Positions 26,024-34,241 of a DNA stretch of 56,395 nucleotides are shown here, one piece after another (position 1 is the stretch's first letter; the number at the start of each line of letters is the position of its first letter). Under the pieces are notes generated by a model. That model was not told where the DNA came from, did no database searches, and was given only the letters and a program-made list of their open reading frames with translations. The translations under genes and the position numbers were made by a program. Source of the stretch: CAVAWX01 sp963614215 (GTDB lineage: Bacteria; Actinomycetota; Coriobacteriia; Coriobacteriales; QAMH01); contig CAVECB010000008.1 in the NCBI GenBank assembly GCA_963614215.1, positions 1 to 56,395 on the forward strand, read 5' to 3'.

Positions 26024-28255
26024 ATGAGGCGCCTCTTTTCCGCAATCATCGCCCACGAGAAGGCGGTGGTGGCGCTCTTCGTCGCCGCATCCCTGTTCGC
26101 GGCCCTGTGCGCAGGCCAGGTGAAGGTGAACGGTGATTTCTCCGACTACCTCCCGCCCTCCACGCCGTCCACCGTCGCGCTTGAGACCATGGAGCAAGCC
26201 TTCGACAGCGACGTGGCCAACCTGCGCGTCTATGTGCAGGGCATCAGCCTCGTGCAGGCGCGCGAGCTGGCGCAAGGCTTTTTCGCGCGCGACGACGTGG
26301 CCGACGTGCAGTGGCTCGGCGACGAGCTGGACACGGGCGTGCCCTTAGAAACGCAAGACCAGGACACGCGCAGCGCCTGGGCAGACGACGAGGGCTACCT
26401 CTTCCAGCTGACCATCGCCGCAACAAACGAGGAAAGCCAGATAGAAAGCATTCGCGCCGAGGCTCTGGCAGTAGACGGCGCGACCGCCTGCGCCATAGAC
26501 GGCTCGGCCGCGACGAACGCCAGCGTCGTGGACAGCGTGCAGCGCGATCTCTCCGTGATTGTGCCGCTTGCGGTGCTCGTGGTCTTTCTCGTCATGACGC
26601 TTGCCACGACGAATTTCCTGCACCCCCTCATCGCACTTTTGGCCATCGGCGCGGCCATCGTCATGAACATGGGGTCCAACATCGTCCAAGGCGAGATCTC
26701 GAGCGTCACACAGATGGTGGGCGCGGTCTTGCAGCTGGCCGTATCCATGGACTACTCCATAGTGCTTCTGGCCAACTACACCAAGGCCCGTGCGCGCACC
26801 GAGGACGCCGGCGAAGCCATCGTGGAGGCCATGTGCCGCTCGTTTTCGGTTGTGGCTTCGTCTGCGGCGGTCACCTTCTTCGGCTTTTTATCGCTTGCGT
26901 GCATGCAGTTCCTCATCGGCGTAGACATGGGGGTCGTACTCGCCAAGGGCATCGTCTTCAGCTTCCTGTCCATCACCGTGCTCATGCCCTGCCTGCTGCA
27001 CATGCTCGAACGCCCCGTGCGCAGGCTCTCGCACCGCCCCTTCCTGCCGCCCTTCGGCAAGTTCGCCCGAATATGCCGCGCGGCGAGCATCCCGGCGCTG
27101 GTTCTGGTCGCGGCCCTCGCCGTTCCCGCCTACGTCGCGCAGGACATGACGCAGTTCAACTACGGCAGCGCGAACAACATCTCCCCCGACTCGCAGGTCG
27201 CGCGTGACCAGCAGACGATTGACGAACGTTTCGGCGAGGAGCAGACCTGGGTCGTCTTGGTGCCAGAAGGCCAATGGGGCCATGAAAACGCCTTGACCGC
27301 GGCCCTGGAGGCCCTGCCTACGACCGCCGGCGTGACAAGTTACGGGACTGTCGCCTCGAGCGCCGTGCCCACCGAGCTTGCAGGCGAAGACGACCTGGCG
27401 CTGCTCGTGCACGGCGGCTACAGCCGCATTGTGTTGAAAAGCCGGGTCGCGGCAGAAGGCGATGCCACCTTCGCGCTGGTGGAGCAGGTGCGCACGCTGT
27501 GCGCCCAGGAATACGGCGGGAACTACCACCTACTGGGCGATTCGGTCGCGTGCTACGACATCAAGCAGGTGGCAAGCCAGGACATGCTCACCGTGCGCAC
27601 GGCCTCGCTTGTGGCCATCGCGCTCGTTTTACTCATGATGTTTCGCAGCCTGGGGATCCCGCTCATCTTGCTCTTCTGTATCGAGACCTCCATATGGGTG
27701 AACCTGAGCATCCCCTACCTCATGGACGCCTCGACGAGCTACATCGGCTTTCTGGTGATCGACGCAGTGCAGCTGGGCGCGGCGGTGGATTACTCCATCA
27801 TATTCGCCCACGAATACCTCGGGTTGAAGAAGGCCGCGCCCAAGCAGGCGCCGGGGATGCGTGCGCGAGATGCCGTGGCTGGAGCCGCCGTGCCCATCCT
27901 GACCTCGTCCACCATCTTGATGCTCGCGACGCTGGGCATCTACTTCTTCTCGTCGAGCCCGATGGTGCAAGACCTGGGGCTGCTTATATGCCGCGGCGCC
28001 GCGATTGCCGACCTCATCATCTTCTTGGCCATGCCGACGCTGTTTTGCTGGCGCGACATGCTACTGGCGCGCGTCAAGCTGCCGGGGCGGGCGGGCGCGA
28101 AGAAGGAGCGGGTAAAGGCGCAGATGCCGGAACGGCAGCTGGAAGCACAACAGCCAGAGCTACGACAGCCAAAGGCACAGCAGCCGGAAACGCGGCAGCT
28201 GGAGGCGTGCAGCCAAGAGGAAAGCCCATCCGAAGCGAAAGGAGAGAATCGATGA
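26024..28255 (+). CDS. MMPL/RND-family membrane exporter
   Basis: A 743-residue RND-type transporter of the MMPL class, which exports lipids or drugs using the proton gradient. It has the duplicated layout: one helix, an extracytoplasmic loop (NGDFSDYLPPSTPS), five helices, a second loop (SPDSQVARDQQTIDERFG), then five more. Buried AVSMDYSIVLLANY and LGAAVDYSIIFAHEY in the two halves carry the Asp-Tyr typical of the proton relay. The tail, about 40 residues, is a Gln/Glu/Pro-rich imperfect repeat (RQLEAQQPELRQPKAQQPE). The start is fixed by an upstream stop. The stop overlaps the next start (ATGA). Confidence 0.9.
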   Translation: MRRLFSAIIAHEKAVVALFVAASLFAALCAGQVKVNGDFSDYLPPSTPSTVALETMEQAFDSDVANLRVYVQGISLVQARELAQGFFARDDVADVQWLGDELDTGVPLETQDQDTRSAWADDEGYLFQLTIAATNEESQIESIRAEALAVDGATACAIDGSAATNASVVDSVQRDLSVIVPLAVLVVFLVMTLATTNFLHPLIALLAIGAAIVMNMGSNIVQGEISSVTQMVGAVLQLAVSMDYSIVLLANYTKARARTEDAGEAIVEAMCRSFSVVASSAAVTFFGFLSLACMQFLIGVDMGVVLAKGIVFSFLSITVLMPCLLHMLERPVRRLSHRPFLPPFGKFARICRAASIPALVLVAALAVPAYVAQDMTQFNYGSANNISPDSQVARDQQTIDERFGEEQTWVVLVPEGQWGHENALTAALEALPTTAGVTSYGTVASSAVPTELAGEDDLALLVHGGYSRIVLKSRVAAEGDATFALVEQVRTLCAQEYGGNYHLLGDSVACYDIKQVASQDMLTVRTASLVAIALVLLMMFRSLGIPLILLFCIETSIWVNLSIPYLMDASTSYIGFLVIDAVQLGAAVDYSIIFAHEYLGLKKAAPKQAPGMRARDAVAGAAVPILTSSTILMLATLGIYFFSSSPMVQDLGLLICRGAAIADLIIFLAMPTLFCWRDMLLARVKLPGRAGAKKERVKAQMPERQLEAQQPELRQPKAQQPETRQLEACSQEESPSEAKGENR

Positions 28256-30093
28256 ACAAGGTGAAGGCGTTCACGGAAAACGGGGCGGCGGCCGGCGCGG
28301 GCCGGCGGCGCATGGGGCGGGGCAAGAAGGCGCTCGCGGGGCTTTTGTGCGGTGCGCTCGCGACGACGATGCTGCCGTGCACCGGCATCGCGGGAGTGCA
28401 AGAGGCAGCCGCCGCGCAAGTAACCTCCACTCAGGTATCTGCGGCTGGCGCAGGCGCAGATACGGGCGCAGGTGGAGGCGCGGGCACGACGCAGCAGACG
28501 CAAGAGGCGCAGTCCCTGCCGCAGGAGACGCCGGCGAAAACCGAGGTCGTCTACGCGAAGACAGACGGCGCGGGCGACCCGACGGGGATATACGTGGTGA
28601 ACGGCTTCACCGCGAAAAACGCCTGCGAGGCACGCGACGTGGGTATCTACGAGAAGCTGACGAACCTCTCCACCACCGAGGAGCTCTCCTGCGCAGACGG
28701 CGGCGTCGCCTTCACCCTCGCGGCGGACACGCCCTTCTACTACCAAGGCGACCTGCCCGCCTCGACGGCGCTGCCCTGGAAGGTCTCGCTTCGCTACATC
28801 CTCGACGGTGCGGAGCTTTCCGCCGACGAGCTGGCCGGCAAAAGCGGGAATCTGAAAATAGAGCTGACGGTAGAGCCGCGCGGCACGGACGGCGCAGGAG
28901 ACGCGAGCCTTGCGGACTTTTCCGACAACTACCTCGTGCAGGCGCAGGCCACGTTTGCAAACGAGGCGTTTTCCATCGAGAGCGCAAACGACGCGACGCT
29001 TTCCCGCACGGGCAGCAGCGCCGGCGTGTCGTGCATGGTCGTGCCCGGCCAGAACAAGACCTTTTACATAGAGGGCACGGCGAACAGCTTCGAATTCGAC
29101 GGCTTCCAAATCGCTGCCCTGCCGCTCGGGATGGCCATCGACGTGGCCGAAGAGGACACAGGCGAGCTGGACAAGAAGACAGGCGAGCTCGACGATGCCG
29201 TCGGCAGCGCGGCAGACGGGGCACGCGCGCTTGCGAGCGGCAACGTGGACCTAAGCCGCGGCATCGCCACGCTCGAAAGCGGGCTTTCCGGGATTGCGGG
29301 TGAAAGCGGCACGCTCGCGAGCGGATGGGAGAGCGTGCGCGAGGGCATCTCGTCTGTCGAGGGTGGTGCGGCGCAGCTTGCAGAAGGAAGCGACGCGTTT
29401 TCGGAGAGCATAGACACGGCGGCAGAGGAAGCCGTCGCCGGGGCGTCTATGCTCGAGGAGGCGCAGGCGGCCTACCAGACGGCGGCGCAGGCCGCGCAGG
29501 CCGAGATTGCGCAGACAGGCACGGTGAGCGCGCAGACCTTTGCCGCCGTGAACGAGGCGGCTCAGGCGCTGGCGCAGGCAAGCGGGGGCGCTGGGGCGTA
29601 TCAGGCGCTCGCGCAGGTGCAAGACGGCTATGCGGAGCTGGGGGCGGGCATCGACGCGCTCGCCGACGGTGCAGGCGAGCTGGCCGTAGGCGCAGATGCG
29701 TTTTCCGATGGGCTGGGCAACTACACGGACGCGGTCGAATCAGCGGCAAGCGGCAGCGGGGAGCTGTTCTCGGGCGCTGCCGAACTTGCCGAGGGGGCAG
29801 ACACCCTGAGCGACGGGATGGAAGAGCTGCACGAGGAAACGGGCGCGCTGGACGAGAAGGTGCTCGATGCGCTGCAGGACAAGGTGGATGAGCTTTTGGG
29901 GGCCGGATTTGCCCCGCGCTCCTTTGTGGCACCGGAAAACACCAACGTCGAGGCCGTGCAGTTCGTCTACGTCACCCCCCAGGTCCACGTGGCGCAAGAC
30001 GAAAGCGACAGTGGCGCCGGCGACAGTCAGACGTCCCTGCCCGAGCGCATCGCGGCAATCTTCACCCGCCTGTTCGGCGCAAACGGCGAGTAG
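28252..30093 (+). CDS. Secreted helical-repeat protein coupled to MMPL exporter
   Basis: The 613-residue protein has a twin-positive N-terminus and one export helix, KALAGLLCGALATTMLPC, then an Ala/Thr/Gln-rich linker. A beta-rich domain of about 250 residues with VVNGFTAKNACEARDVGIYEKLTNL follows. The C-terminal half is a long coiled coil with repeated GA.EL..GAD.LS.G heptad-like units, as in YhgE/Pip-type proteins, but no final helix anchors it. AAAGGAG precedes ATG 28252, which overlaps the MMPL stop, so translation is coupled. It is probably an external partner bridging the exporter to the envelope; that is inference. Confidence 0.75.
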   Translation: MNKVKAFTENGAAAGAGRRRMGRGKKALAGLLCGALATTMLPCTGIAGVQEAAAAQVTSTQVSAAGAGADTGAGGGAGTTQQTQEAQSLPQETPAKTEVVYAKTDGAGDPTGIYVVNGFTAKNACEARDVGIYEKLTNLSTTEELSCADGGVAFTLAADTPFYYQGDLPASTALPWKVSLRYILDGAELSADELAGKSGNLKIELTVEPRGTDGAGDASLADFSDNYLVQAQATFANEAFSIESANDATLSRTGSSAGVSCMVVPGQNKTFYIEGTANSFEFDGFQIAALPLGMAIDVAEEDTGELDKKTGELDDAVGSAADGARALASGNVDLSRGIATLESGLSGIAGESGTLASGWESVREGISSVEGGAAQLAEGSDAFSESIDTAAEEAVAGASMLEEAQAAYQTAAQAAQAEIAQTGTVSAQTFAAVNEAAQALAQASGGAGAYQALAQVQDGYAELGAGIDALADGAGELAVGADAFSDGLGNYTDAVESAASGSGELFSGAAELAEGADTLSDGMEELHEETGALDEKVLDALQDKVDELLGAGFAPRSFVAPENTNVEAVQFVYVTPQVHVAQDESDSGAGDSQTSLPERIAAIFTRLFGANGE

Positions 30094-30096
30094 GGT

Positions 30097-30945
30097 CTAT
30101 CCCCTCGCCCATTTGTCCAGAAACGCGCCCGAGACCTGAAGCGAGCGCACCGGGTCGTCGTCGATCCAGTTGTTGTGGCTTTCCAAGACCAGCGCCTCGA
30201 CGCCGAGCGCGCGGGCTTTCTCGCAGCACGCGACCAGGTCGAGGTTGCCCAGCCCGAGCTCGACGGACTTCTGCTTCACGATGGGGGTGAAGATCCTCGT
30301 GCCCTTCCTCGCGCCCCTGTCCGTCAGGTGCACGAGCTTCAGCCGGCTGCCCAACATGTCCATGACCTGCAGTGGGTCGACGCCGGCATCCGCGGCCCAA
30401 AACACGTCCAGTTCGAAGCCGAGGTGCGCGGGGTCGGTCAGCTTGACCAACTTGCCGTACATGTTGTCCGTGCGGTAGCGCAAGAACTCGGCGTTGTGGT
30501 TGTGGTACAGGAGCTGCAGCCCATATTCCGCCAGCGCCCGGCCCGCCGCGTCGAGCGAGGCGGCCAACCCGCAGACCGCGCCGGCGTCCGAGTAGTCGAA
30601 CTTGTACATCCCCGTGACGACGATTTTGTCGCAGCCGAAGACGCGCGCCTCCTCGGCCACCATGTCCGTCTTCTTCTCGATGGTGCCCAGGTCCTCGTGG
30701 AGCGCAAGGACGGAGAGGTCCGACTGCGAGACCAGCGCGCGCCAGTCCAGCTTGCCGCATTTTCCCACGGGCATGCCGCCGAGGCTCGTCAGCACTTTCA
30801 CAAGAGGCGAGCTCGGGCGCGTCATGAAGCCGTTGAGCTCGATCGCGTCGTAGCCCGCGGCGGCTATCTCGGCCAGTATCTCGGCCGCGCGGGCCTCAGA
30901 CGCGCAGGCCTTGCCTATCATCAGTTGCTGGACTGCCGTTTTCAT
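30097..30945 (-). CDS. Sugar-phosphate isomerase/epimerase, TIM barrel
   Basis: A 282-residue xylose-isomerase-like TIM barrel (PF01261 type). Metal-binding residues are recognisable in the Glu of IELNGFM, the LYHNHNAEF stretch, LGFELDVFWAADAG, KLVHLTDRG and the final LVLESHNNW. Such enzymes isomerise or epimerise inositols, sugars or sugar acids; the exact substrate is not readable. ATG 30945 has AAGGTG eight bases upstream, so the longer frame was trimmed. It is convergent with the secreted-repeat gene, with 3 bp between stops. Confidence 0.8.
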   Translation of the reverse strand: MKTAVQQLMIGKACASEARAAEILAEIAAAGYDAIELNGFMTRPSSPLVKVLTSLGGMPVGKCGKLDWRALVSQSDLSVLALHEDLGTIEKKTDMVAEEARVFGCDKIVVTGMYKFDYSDAGAVCGLAASLDAAGRALAEYGLQLLYHNHNAEFLRYRTDNMYGKLVKLTDPAHLGFELDVFWAADAGVDPLQVMDMLGSRLKLVHLTDRGARKGTRIFTPIVKQKSVELGLGNLDLVACCEKARALGVEALVLESHNNWIDDDPVRSLQVSGAFLDKWARG

Positions 30946-31013
30946 GCGCTGCACCTTGTGTGTCGTCTGCCGGCGGACAGGCATCCGATGGTAGCAGACT
31001 CCGCCGGCGCGCG

Positions 31014-31157
31014 AAGCTGCGGCCCACTTCGCAAAACGACGTGCGCATCTTCAACGTCGAGACCATCGAGGCCATGAACGAGGCAGAGGCTGTCGGCACG
31101 AACCCGGATACAAAATCCTACTCCTCGTTTTCCGAGTTGCTCGAAGACCTGGACTGA
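31014..31157 (+). pseudogene. RelB/DinJ antitoxin, N-terminal part lost
   Basis: RPTSQNDVRIFNVETIEAMNEAE and SYSSFSELLEDLD match the toxin-binding C-terminus of DinJ/RelB antitoxins. The ribbon-helix-helix DNA-binding half that should precede it is missing: upstream DNA is unrelated and no good start exists. It abuts the YafQ remnant by two bases. The residual fragment could still bind toxin if expressed from the ATG at 31074. Confidence 0.7.
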
Positions 31158-31159
31158 CA

Positions 31160-31441
31160 ATGGCTCAGTTTCAGATACGGCGCACATCCGCCTTCAAGAA
31201 AGATGTGAAACGCCTTATGAAGCAGGGACGCGACCTCTCGAAGCTTGCTGCCGTCGTCGATGCAATCGTTGATGGCAAGTAACTTGAAGAAAGACACCGC
31301 GATCACGAGCTTGTCGGCAACCGCCGGGGCTTTCGGGACTGCCATATCGAGCCCGATTGGGTGCTCATCTACAAGCTAGATAAAGACGTGCTCATCCTCA
31401 CCTTGACTCGCACCAAAACCCATGCCGAGCTGGAACTATGA
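31160..31441 (+). pseudogene. YafQ-family mRNA interferase with internal stop
   Basis: Translation from ATG 31160 gives a 93-codon YafQ-like toxin (FKKDVKRLMKQGRDLSKL; late LVGNRRGFRDCHIEPDWVLIY; RTKTHAEL with the catalytic His). Codon 41 is TAA (31280-31282) where the family would take CAA or similar: a single C-to-T change. All the rest remains in frame, so inactivation looks recent. It follows the truncated antitoxin. Confidence 0.82.
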
Positions 31442-31493
31442 GTTCATTTCAGGAAATCCGCAACGCTCGAGACTTCAAATCACGATAGCCTGG

Positions 31494-31569
31494 TTTACTA
31501 TCCTTTACTATCTTTTACTATTTCGGGTTTCTTTTACTAATCTTTACTAACTTTTACTAACCTCTACTA
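31494..31569. repeat. Exact 10-bp phased TTTACTA repeat array
   Basis: TTTACTA starts at 31494, 31504, 31514, then 31533, 31543 and 31553, with a TCTACTA variant at 31563. This makes two blocks of three and four copies, each ending in TACTATTTCG. The strict 10-bp period puts all copies on one DNA face. The region (31442-31711) has no gene and is much AT-richer than its surroundings. Confidence 0.8.
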
Positions 31570-31575
31570 TTTCGA

Positions 31576-31610
31576 TTCCCCAAAATTGCGATTTTTTCGA
31601 TTTTGGGGAA
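31576..31610. other. Perfect 11-bp inverted repeat next to the TTTACTA array
   Basis: TTCCCCAAAAT (31576-31586) and ATTTTGGGGAA (31600-31610) flank a 13-base T-rich loop. It could be a hairpin or an operator, immediately beside the phased array. Confidence 0.7.
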
Positions 31611-31711
31611 TGGTGCCACTCGGCCAGTTGGCTGCATCCACTATTCGTACCCCCTCGTCCTGATTTTCCCATTCAAAGGACGGTGCCGGCGAACCTATTC
31701 ACATCACATTC

Positions 31712-31740
31712 TTGACGCGGGCGTAAGCACAACATAGTAT
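31712..31740 (+). promoter_or_regulatory. Promoter of the AbrB/PIN toxin-antitoxin pair
   Basis: TTGACG (31712-31717) and TAGTAT (31735-31740) with a 17-bp spacer, 31 bp before the antitoxin start. CATA (31733-31736) and TATG (31745-31748) form a weak dyad on the -10, a possible antitoxin site. Confidence 0.7.
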
Positions 31741-31771
31741 TTGTTATGACAGAAACAGAGGAGGCGCGAAC

Positions 31772-32047
31772 ATGCAGACGACGAGCACGGTCTTCAAGAC
31801 AGGAAACAGCGCGGCGATCGCGCTGCCCGCCGCCTGGCGCAAACGTCACGGCGTGTGCGTGGGCGACAAGCTGCGCATGGATGCCCTCGACGACGGGCGC
31901 ATCGTGCTGGAAAAGCACTGCGAGGCATCCCGCTCGCAGGCGATAGCAGCCTTCCTCTCGCAGGAAAGCGAGCTGCCGGACATCCCGTGGACGAGGGGCG
32001 ATTCCAAAAAAGACGACCGCGCGCTGCTCGCAGAACGCTATGCGTAG
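31772..32047 (+). CDS. vapB: AbrB/MazE-like antitoxin
   Basis: A 91-residue protein with an N-terminal swapped-hairpin DNA-binding domain: TSTVFKTGNSAAIALPAAWRK, then GDKLRMDALDDGRIVLEK. The C-terminal Ser/Glu/Asp-rich tail is expected to fold on the toxin. GAGGAGG precedes ATG 31772. Its stop overlaps the start of the PIN toxin gene by eight bases, so the pair is translationally coupled and probably self-regulated at the promoter at 31712. Confidence 0.85.
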   Translation: MQTTSTVFKTGNSAAIALPAAWRKRHGVCVGDKLRMDALDDGRIVLEKHCEASRSQAIAAFLSQESELPDIPWTRGDSKKDDRALLAERYA

Positions 32048-32459
32048 GCTCTTCTTCGACACCTGTGTCCTCGTGGATCTCGCAGTCCCCGCGCGCCCCA
32101 GGCACGCCAGCGCTGCGAAGTTGCTCGCACGCATCGCCGAGCACCCCGAAATCAGAACCTTCGCCCTCGCCTCCTCCTTGAAAGATGTCTACTACATCCT
32201 CTGCCGGCACTACAGCGCCCCCGACTTGGCGAAAGAGCGGACGCGAATGCTGGCAGACACCTTCGAGATCGAGGAACTGACCCGCCCGCTTCTGGAAGAT
32301 GCTTTCTCCTCGGACGAACCCGATTTCGAAGACGCCCTCGTCCGGGTGACGGCGCAACGAATTTCCTGCGATTTCATCGTGACAGAAGATTGGAAGGGCT
32401 TTGCCGCTTCGTCCGTGAAGAAAGCGACGATAGACGAAGCGCTCGCTGCGATGGGCTAG
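32040..32459 (+). CDS. vapC: PIN-domain toxin (VapC-like ribonuclease)
   Basis: A 139-residue PIN-domain protein, the class that cleaves tRNA or other RNA with Mg2+ or Mn2+. The first acidic residue is in RRLFFDTCVLVDL; further acidic residues fall in SLKDVYYIL and FEDALVRVTAQ, with D in the late CDFIVTEDWKGF. The order fits four metal-binding carboxylates. It overlaps the antitoxin gene. Known VapC targets vary, so none is assigned. Confidence 0.85.
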   Translation: MRRLFFDTCVLVDLAVPARPRHASAAKLLARIAEHPEIRTFALASSLKDVYYILCRHYSAPDLAKERTRMLADTFEIEELTRPLLEDAFSSDEPDFEDALVRVTAQRISCDFIVTEDWKGFAASSVKKATIDEALAAMG

Positions 32460-32485
32460 AGCATCTCTGCAGTCTCTACTGAGTT

Positions 32486-33739
32486 TTACCATGAAAAACG
32501 CCCGAGGTCGACGATGCCGGATTCCATGCGGCTCCGCATGGCCTCGATTGAGGCGTCCTTGATACCGGCAGACAATGCCAAGCGCCGCCAGCCCGCCACA
32601 GCATCACGCGCCCGCCCGGCCAACTCGCGCGCCTCGTCTCGCTTCACATCGTAAAGCCCCGCACACTCCATGACGGTCTCGACATCGTGAAGTGTCCCGG
32701 CATCTCCCACGCCCACGGCGAAACGCCCGCCCGCATCGAGCCGCGTGGGGTTTACATCGAAAAACGGCGAGAGGCGCCAACCCCGCCCGGCCGGATCGCG
32801 CAAAAAGCCGAAGTTGCGCATGTGGTTGTCGGTGTTCCCGATTCCCGCGGACAACAAGGCGTGCAGCCACAGGCGGCGTTTGTCCGCACGCGCGTCCGCG
32901 CCTTCCCGTGTAAGGAAATCCGCGAGGTCGAGATAGGAATATCCATCGGCACCGTCGCGCCCGCCGATCGCGGAAAGCCCGCTCAGGTAGGGAACGCGCC
33001 GCACGCCCTCGCGATCGAAGCGCCTCACGAGCAGCACCGAGCGCCCCGAGAGCCTGAGCAGCCTAGCAGACGGCACCGCAAGGCCACAAGCCGCAAAGAT
33101 GTCGAGGGCGACCTTCTCCCAGGCACACACGTCGTCGAGCACCGATTCATCTTTACGGGGGAACTTGGCGATGAAAAGCGTGCCGTCCGCGTCGGCAACA
33201 GACGCTTTTGGGCGCGCGCCGCCCAAACTCGACCCCGCGGCAAACAAGTCGCGCACGTCGGCCGAAAGGTCGTCTGCCGCAAGGTCTGCCGCATCCAGCA
33301 AAGCAGGCAGCTCCACCTCCCGAGGCACTCCCGTGCCTGGAACGGACAGCACCGCGCCATCTTCGTCCCACAGGCGCACGGCACCCTGGCGCTGCGCGTC
33401 GTCCACCCCGCAGAGCAGGTCGAGCTCGAAAAGCGTGCGCGGCGTCCGCCCCTGCTCGCGGGCGAGACGCGCTTCCTCGCGACGCATGAGGTTTCGTCCC
33501 CAGCGGTCGGGCATGCAATCACCGAAGGCGCGCAACTCGGCCGTGCCAGCGGAATGGAAGGCGCCCGGCGTGAGCGGCATGTCCGGGCTCAAGGCGAAGG
33601 CCTTCGGATGTTCCAAATAGCCCGCGTCGTAGGAGAAGACGAGCGACTCACGGCCATTGCGGACGTTCTGGTCGAGGGTGCCGCACGCGAGGTCTGCGCC
33701 GTCCACCTGCACCGTCACGCGCACGCGTCGCCGTGCCAT
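32486..33739 (-). CDS. hipA: HipA-family kinase toxin (copy 1)
   Basis: A 417-residue HipA kinase. Members phosphorylate a translation factor such as glutamyl-tRNA synthetase and halt growth. The Gly-rich ATP loop SSLGGARPKAS, the catalytic GNTDNHMRNFGF and the metal-binding FFDVNPT are intact. An N-terminal subdomain with FALSPDMPLTPG and GDCMPDRWGRNLM is typical. ATG 33739 begins two bases after the HipB stop, so the pair is an operon. It differs strongly from the second HipA (52107), e.g. in the G-loop, so the two pairs were probably acquired separately. Confidence 0.9.
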   Translation of the reverse strand: MARRRVRVTVQVDGADLACGTLDQNVRNGRESLVFSYDAGYLEHPKAFALSPDMPLTPGAFHSAGTAELRAFGDCMPDRWGRNLMRREEARLAREQGRTPRTLFELDLLCGVDDAQRQGAVRLWDEDGAVLSVPGTGVPREVELPALLDAADLAADDLSADVRDLFAAGSSLGGARPKASVADADGTLFIAKFPRKDESVLDDVCAWEKVALDIFAACGLAVPSARLLRLSGRSVLLVRRFDREGVRRVPYLSGLSAIGGRDGADGYSYLDLADFLTREGADARADKRRLWLHALLSAGIGNTDNHMRNFGFLRDPAGRGWRLSPFFDVNPTRLDAGGRFAVGVGDAGTLHDVETVMECAGLYDVKRDEARELAGRARDAVAGWRRLALSAGIKDASIEAMRSRMESGIVDLGRFSW

Positions 33740-33741
33740 GG

Positions 33742-34038
33742 CTAGTACCTCACCCTCTGGGGGACGTCCTCTTCGGCAAGCACGCGCCCAAGCGGCGTGG
33801 CCAGGGGATCCGTCGCGTCCACGACGCCGTCGAGCAGCCCGAGCGTCATGGCCACGCGCAGGAAGGTCTCGAGCGTGCCCTCCCCCCGATTGAGCAGCTT
33901 AGAGATGGTCGGCGCCGATATGGCTGTGCGGTCGGCGAGGACGGCCACGGAGACACGCTGCTGGCGACGTGCGAGGTTGAGGTTCGCGGCGATGTCTCGT
34001 TGCGCCCGGGCGACCGGACGCGGCGTCGCTGTTTTCAC
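33742..34038 (-). CDS. hipB: HipB-like Xre-family antitoxin (copy 1)
   Basis: A 98-residue Xre helix-turn-helix protein. NLARRQQRVSVAVLADRTAISAPTISKLL is the DNA-binding unit, followed by a short tail that may contact HipA. It should repress its own operon and neutralise HipA. GTG 34038 has AAAGG twelve bases upstream. The AT-rich region 34050-34110 holds an imperfect dyad (TTTATCATAA/TTATTGATGAAA) as a candidate operator. Confidence 0.8.
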   Translation of the reverse strand: MKTATPRPVARAQRDIAANLNLARRQQRVSVAVLADRTAISAPTISKLLNRGEGTLETFLRVAMTLGLLDGVVDATDPLATPLGRVLAEEDVPQRVRY

Positions 34039-34187
34039 GCTGCTGTCGCCGCCTTTCGTTAAAGAATTTTTCGATTACCACACTTTATCATAAGTTTTAT
34101 TGATGAAACATACCAGACACACCATCGCTGCTTGACTGCCGCAGCGTTGCGCGGGCGGCGCAGGGTTTCACCAAGGCCTTTTCACCG

Positions 34188-34235
34188 CCTCTTTCGCCAG
34201 ACACCTCTTTCGCCAGACACCTCTTTCGCCAAACC
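34188..34235 (-). repeat. Three 16-bp tandem repeats after the MscS-fusion gene
   Basis: Units CCTCTTTCGCCAGACA at 34188-34203, 34204-34219 and a variant at 34220-34235, starting six bases past the stop codon. On the minus strand it reads TGGCGAAAGAGG three times. It resembles the 3'-end triplications at the ABC and dnaJ genes. Confidence 0.8.
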
Positions 34236-34241
34236 CCTTCG

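Noticed and set aside
31494..31569. CRISPR array
   Set aside because: Repeats are 7 bp in a 10-bp register with no unique spacers of 30 bp or more and no cas genes.
31014..34038. Integrated mobile element or prophage
   Set aside because: No integrase, transposase, attachment-site repeat or phage gene is present; only toxin-antitoxin modules and repeats.
34039..34110. Operator ladder like that of the second HipBA
   Set aside because: Only one imperfect dyad is seen upstream of the first hipB; no regular repeats.
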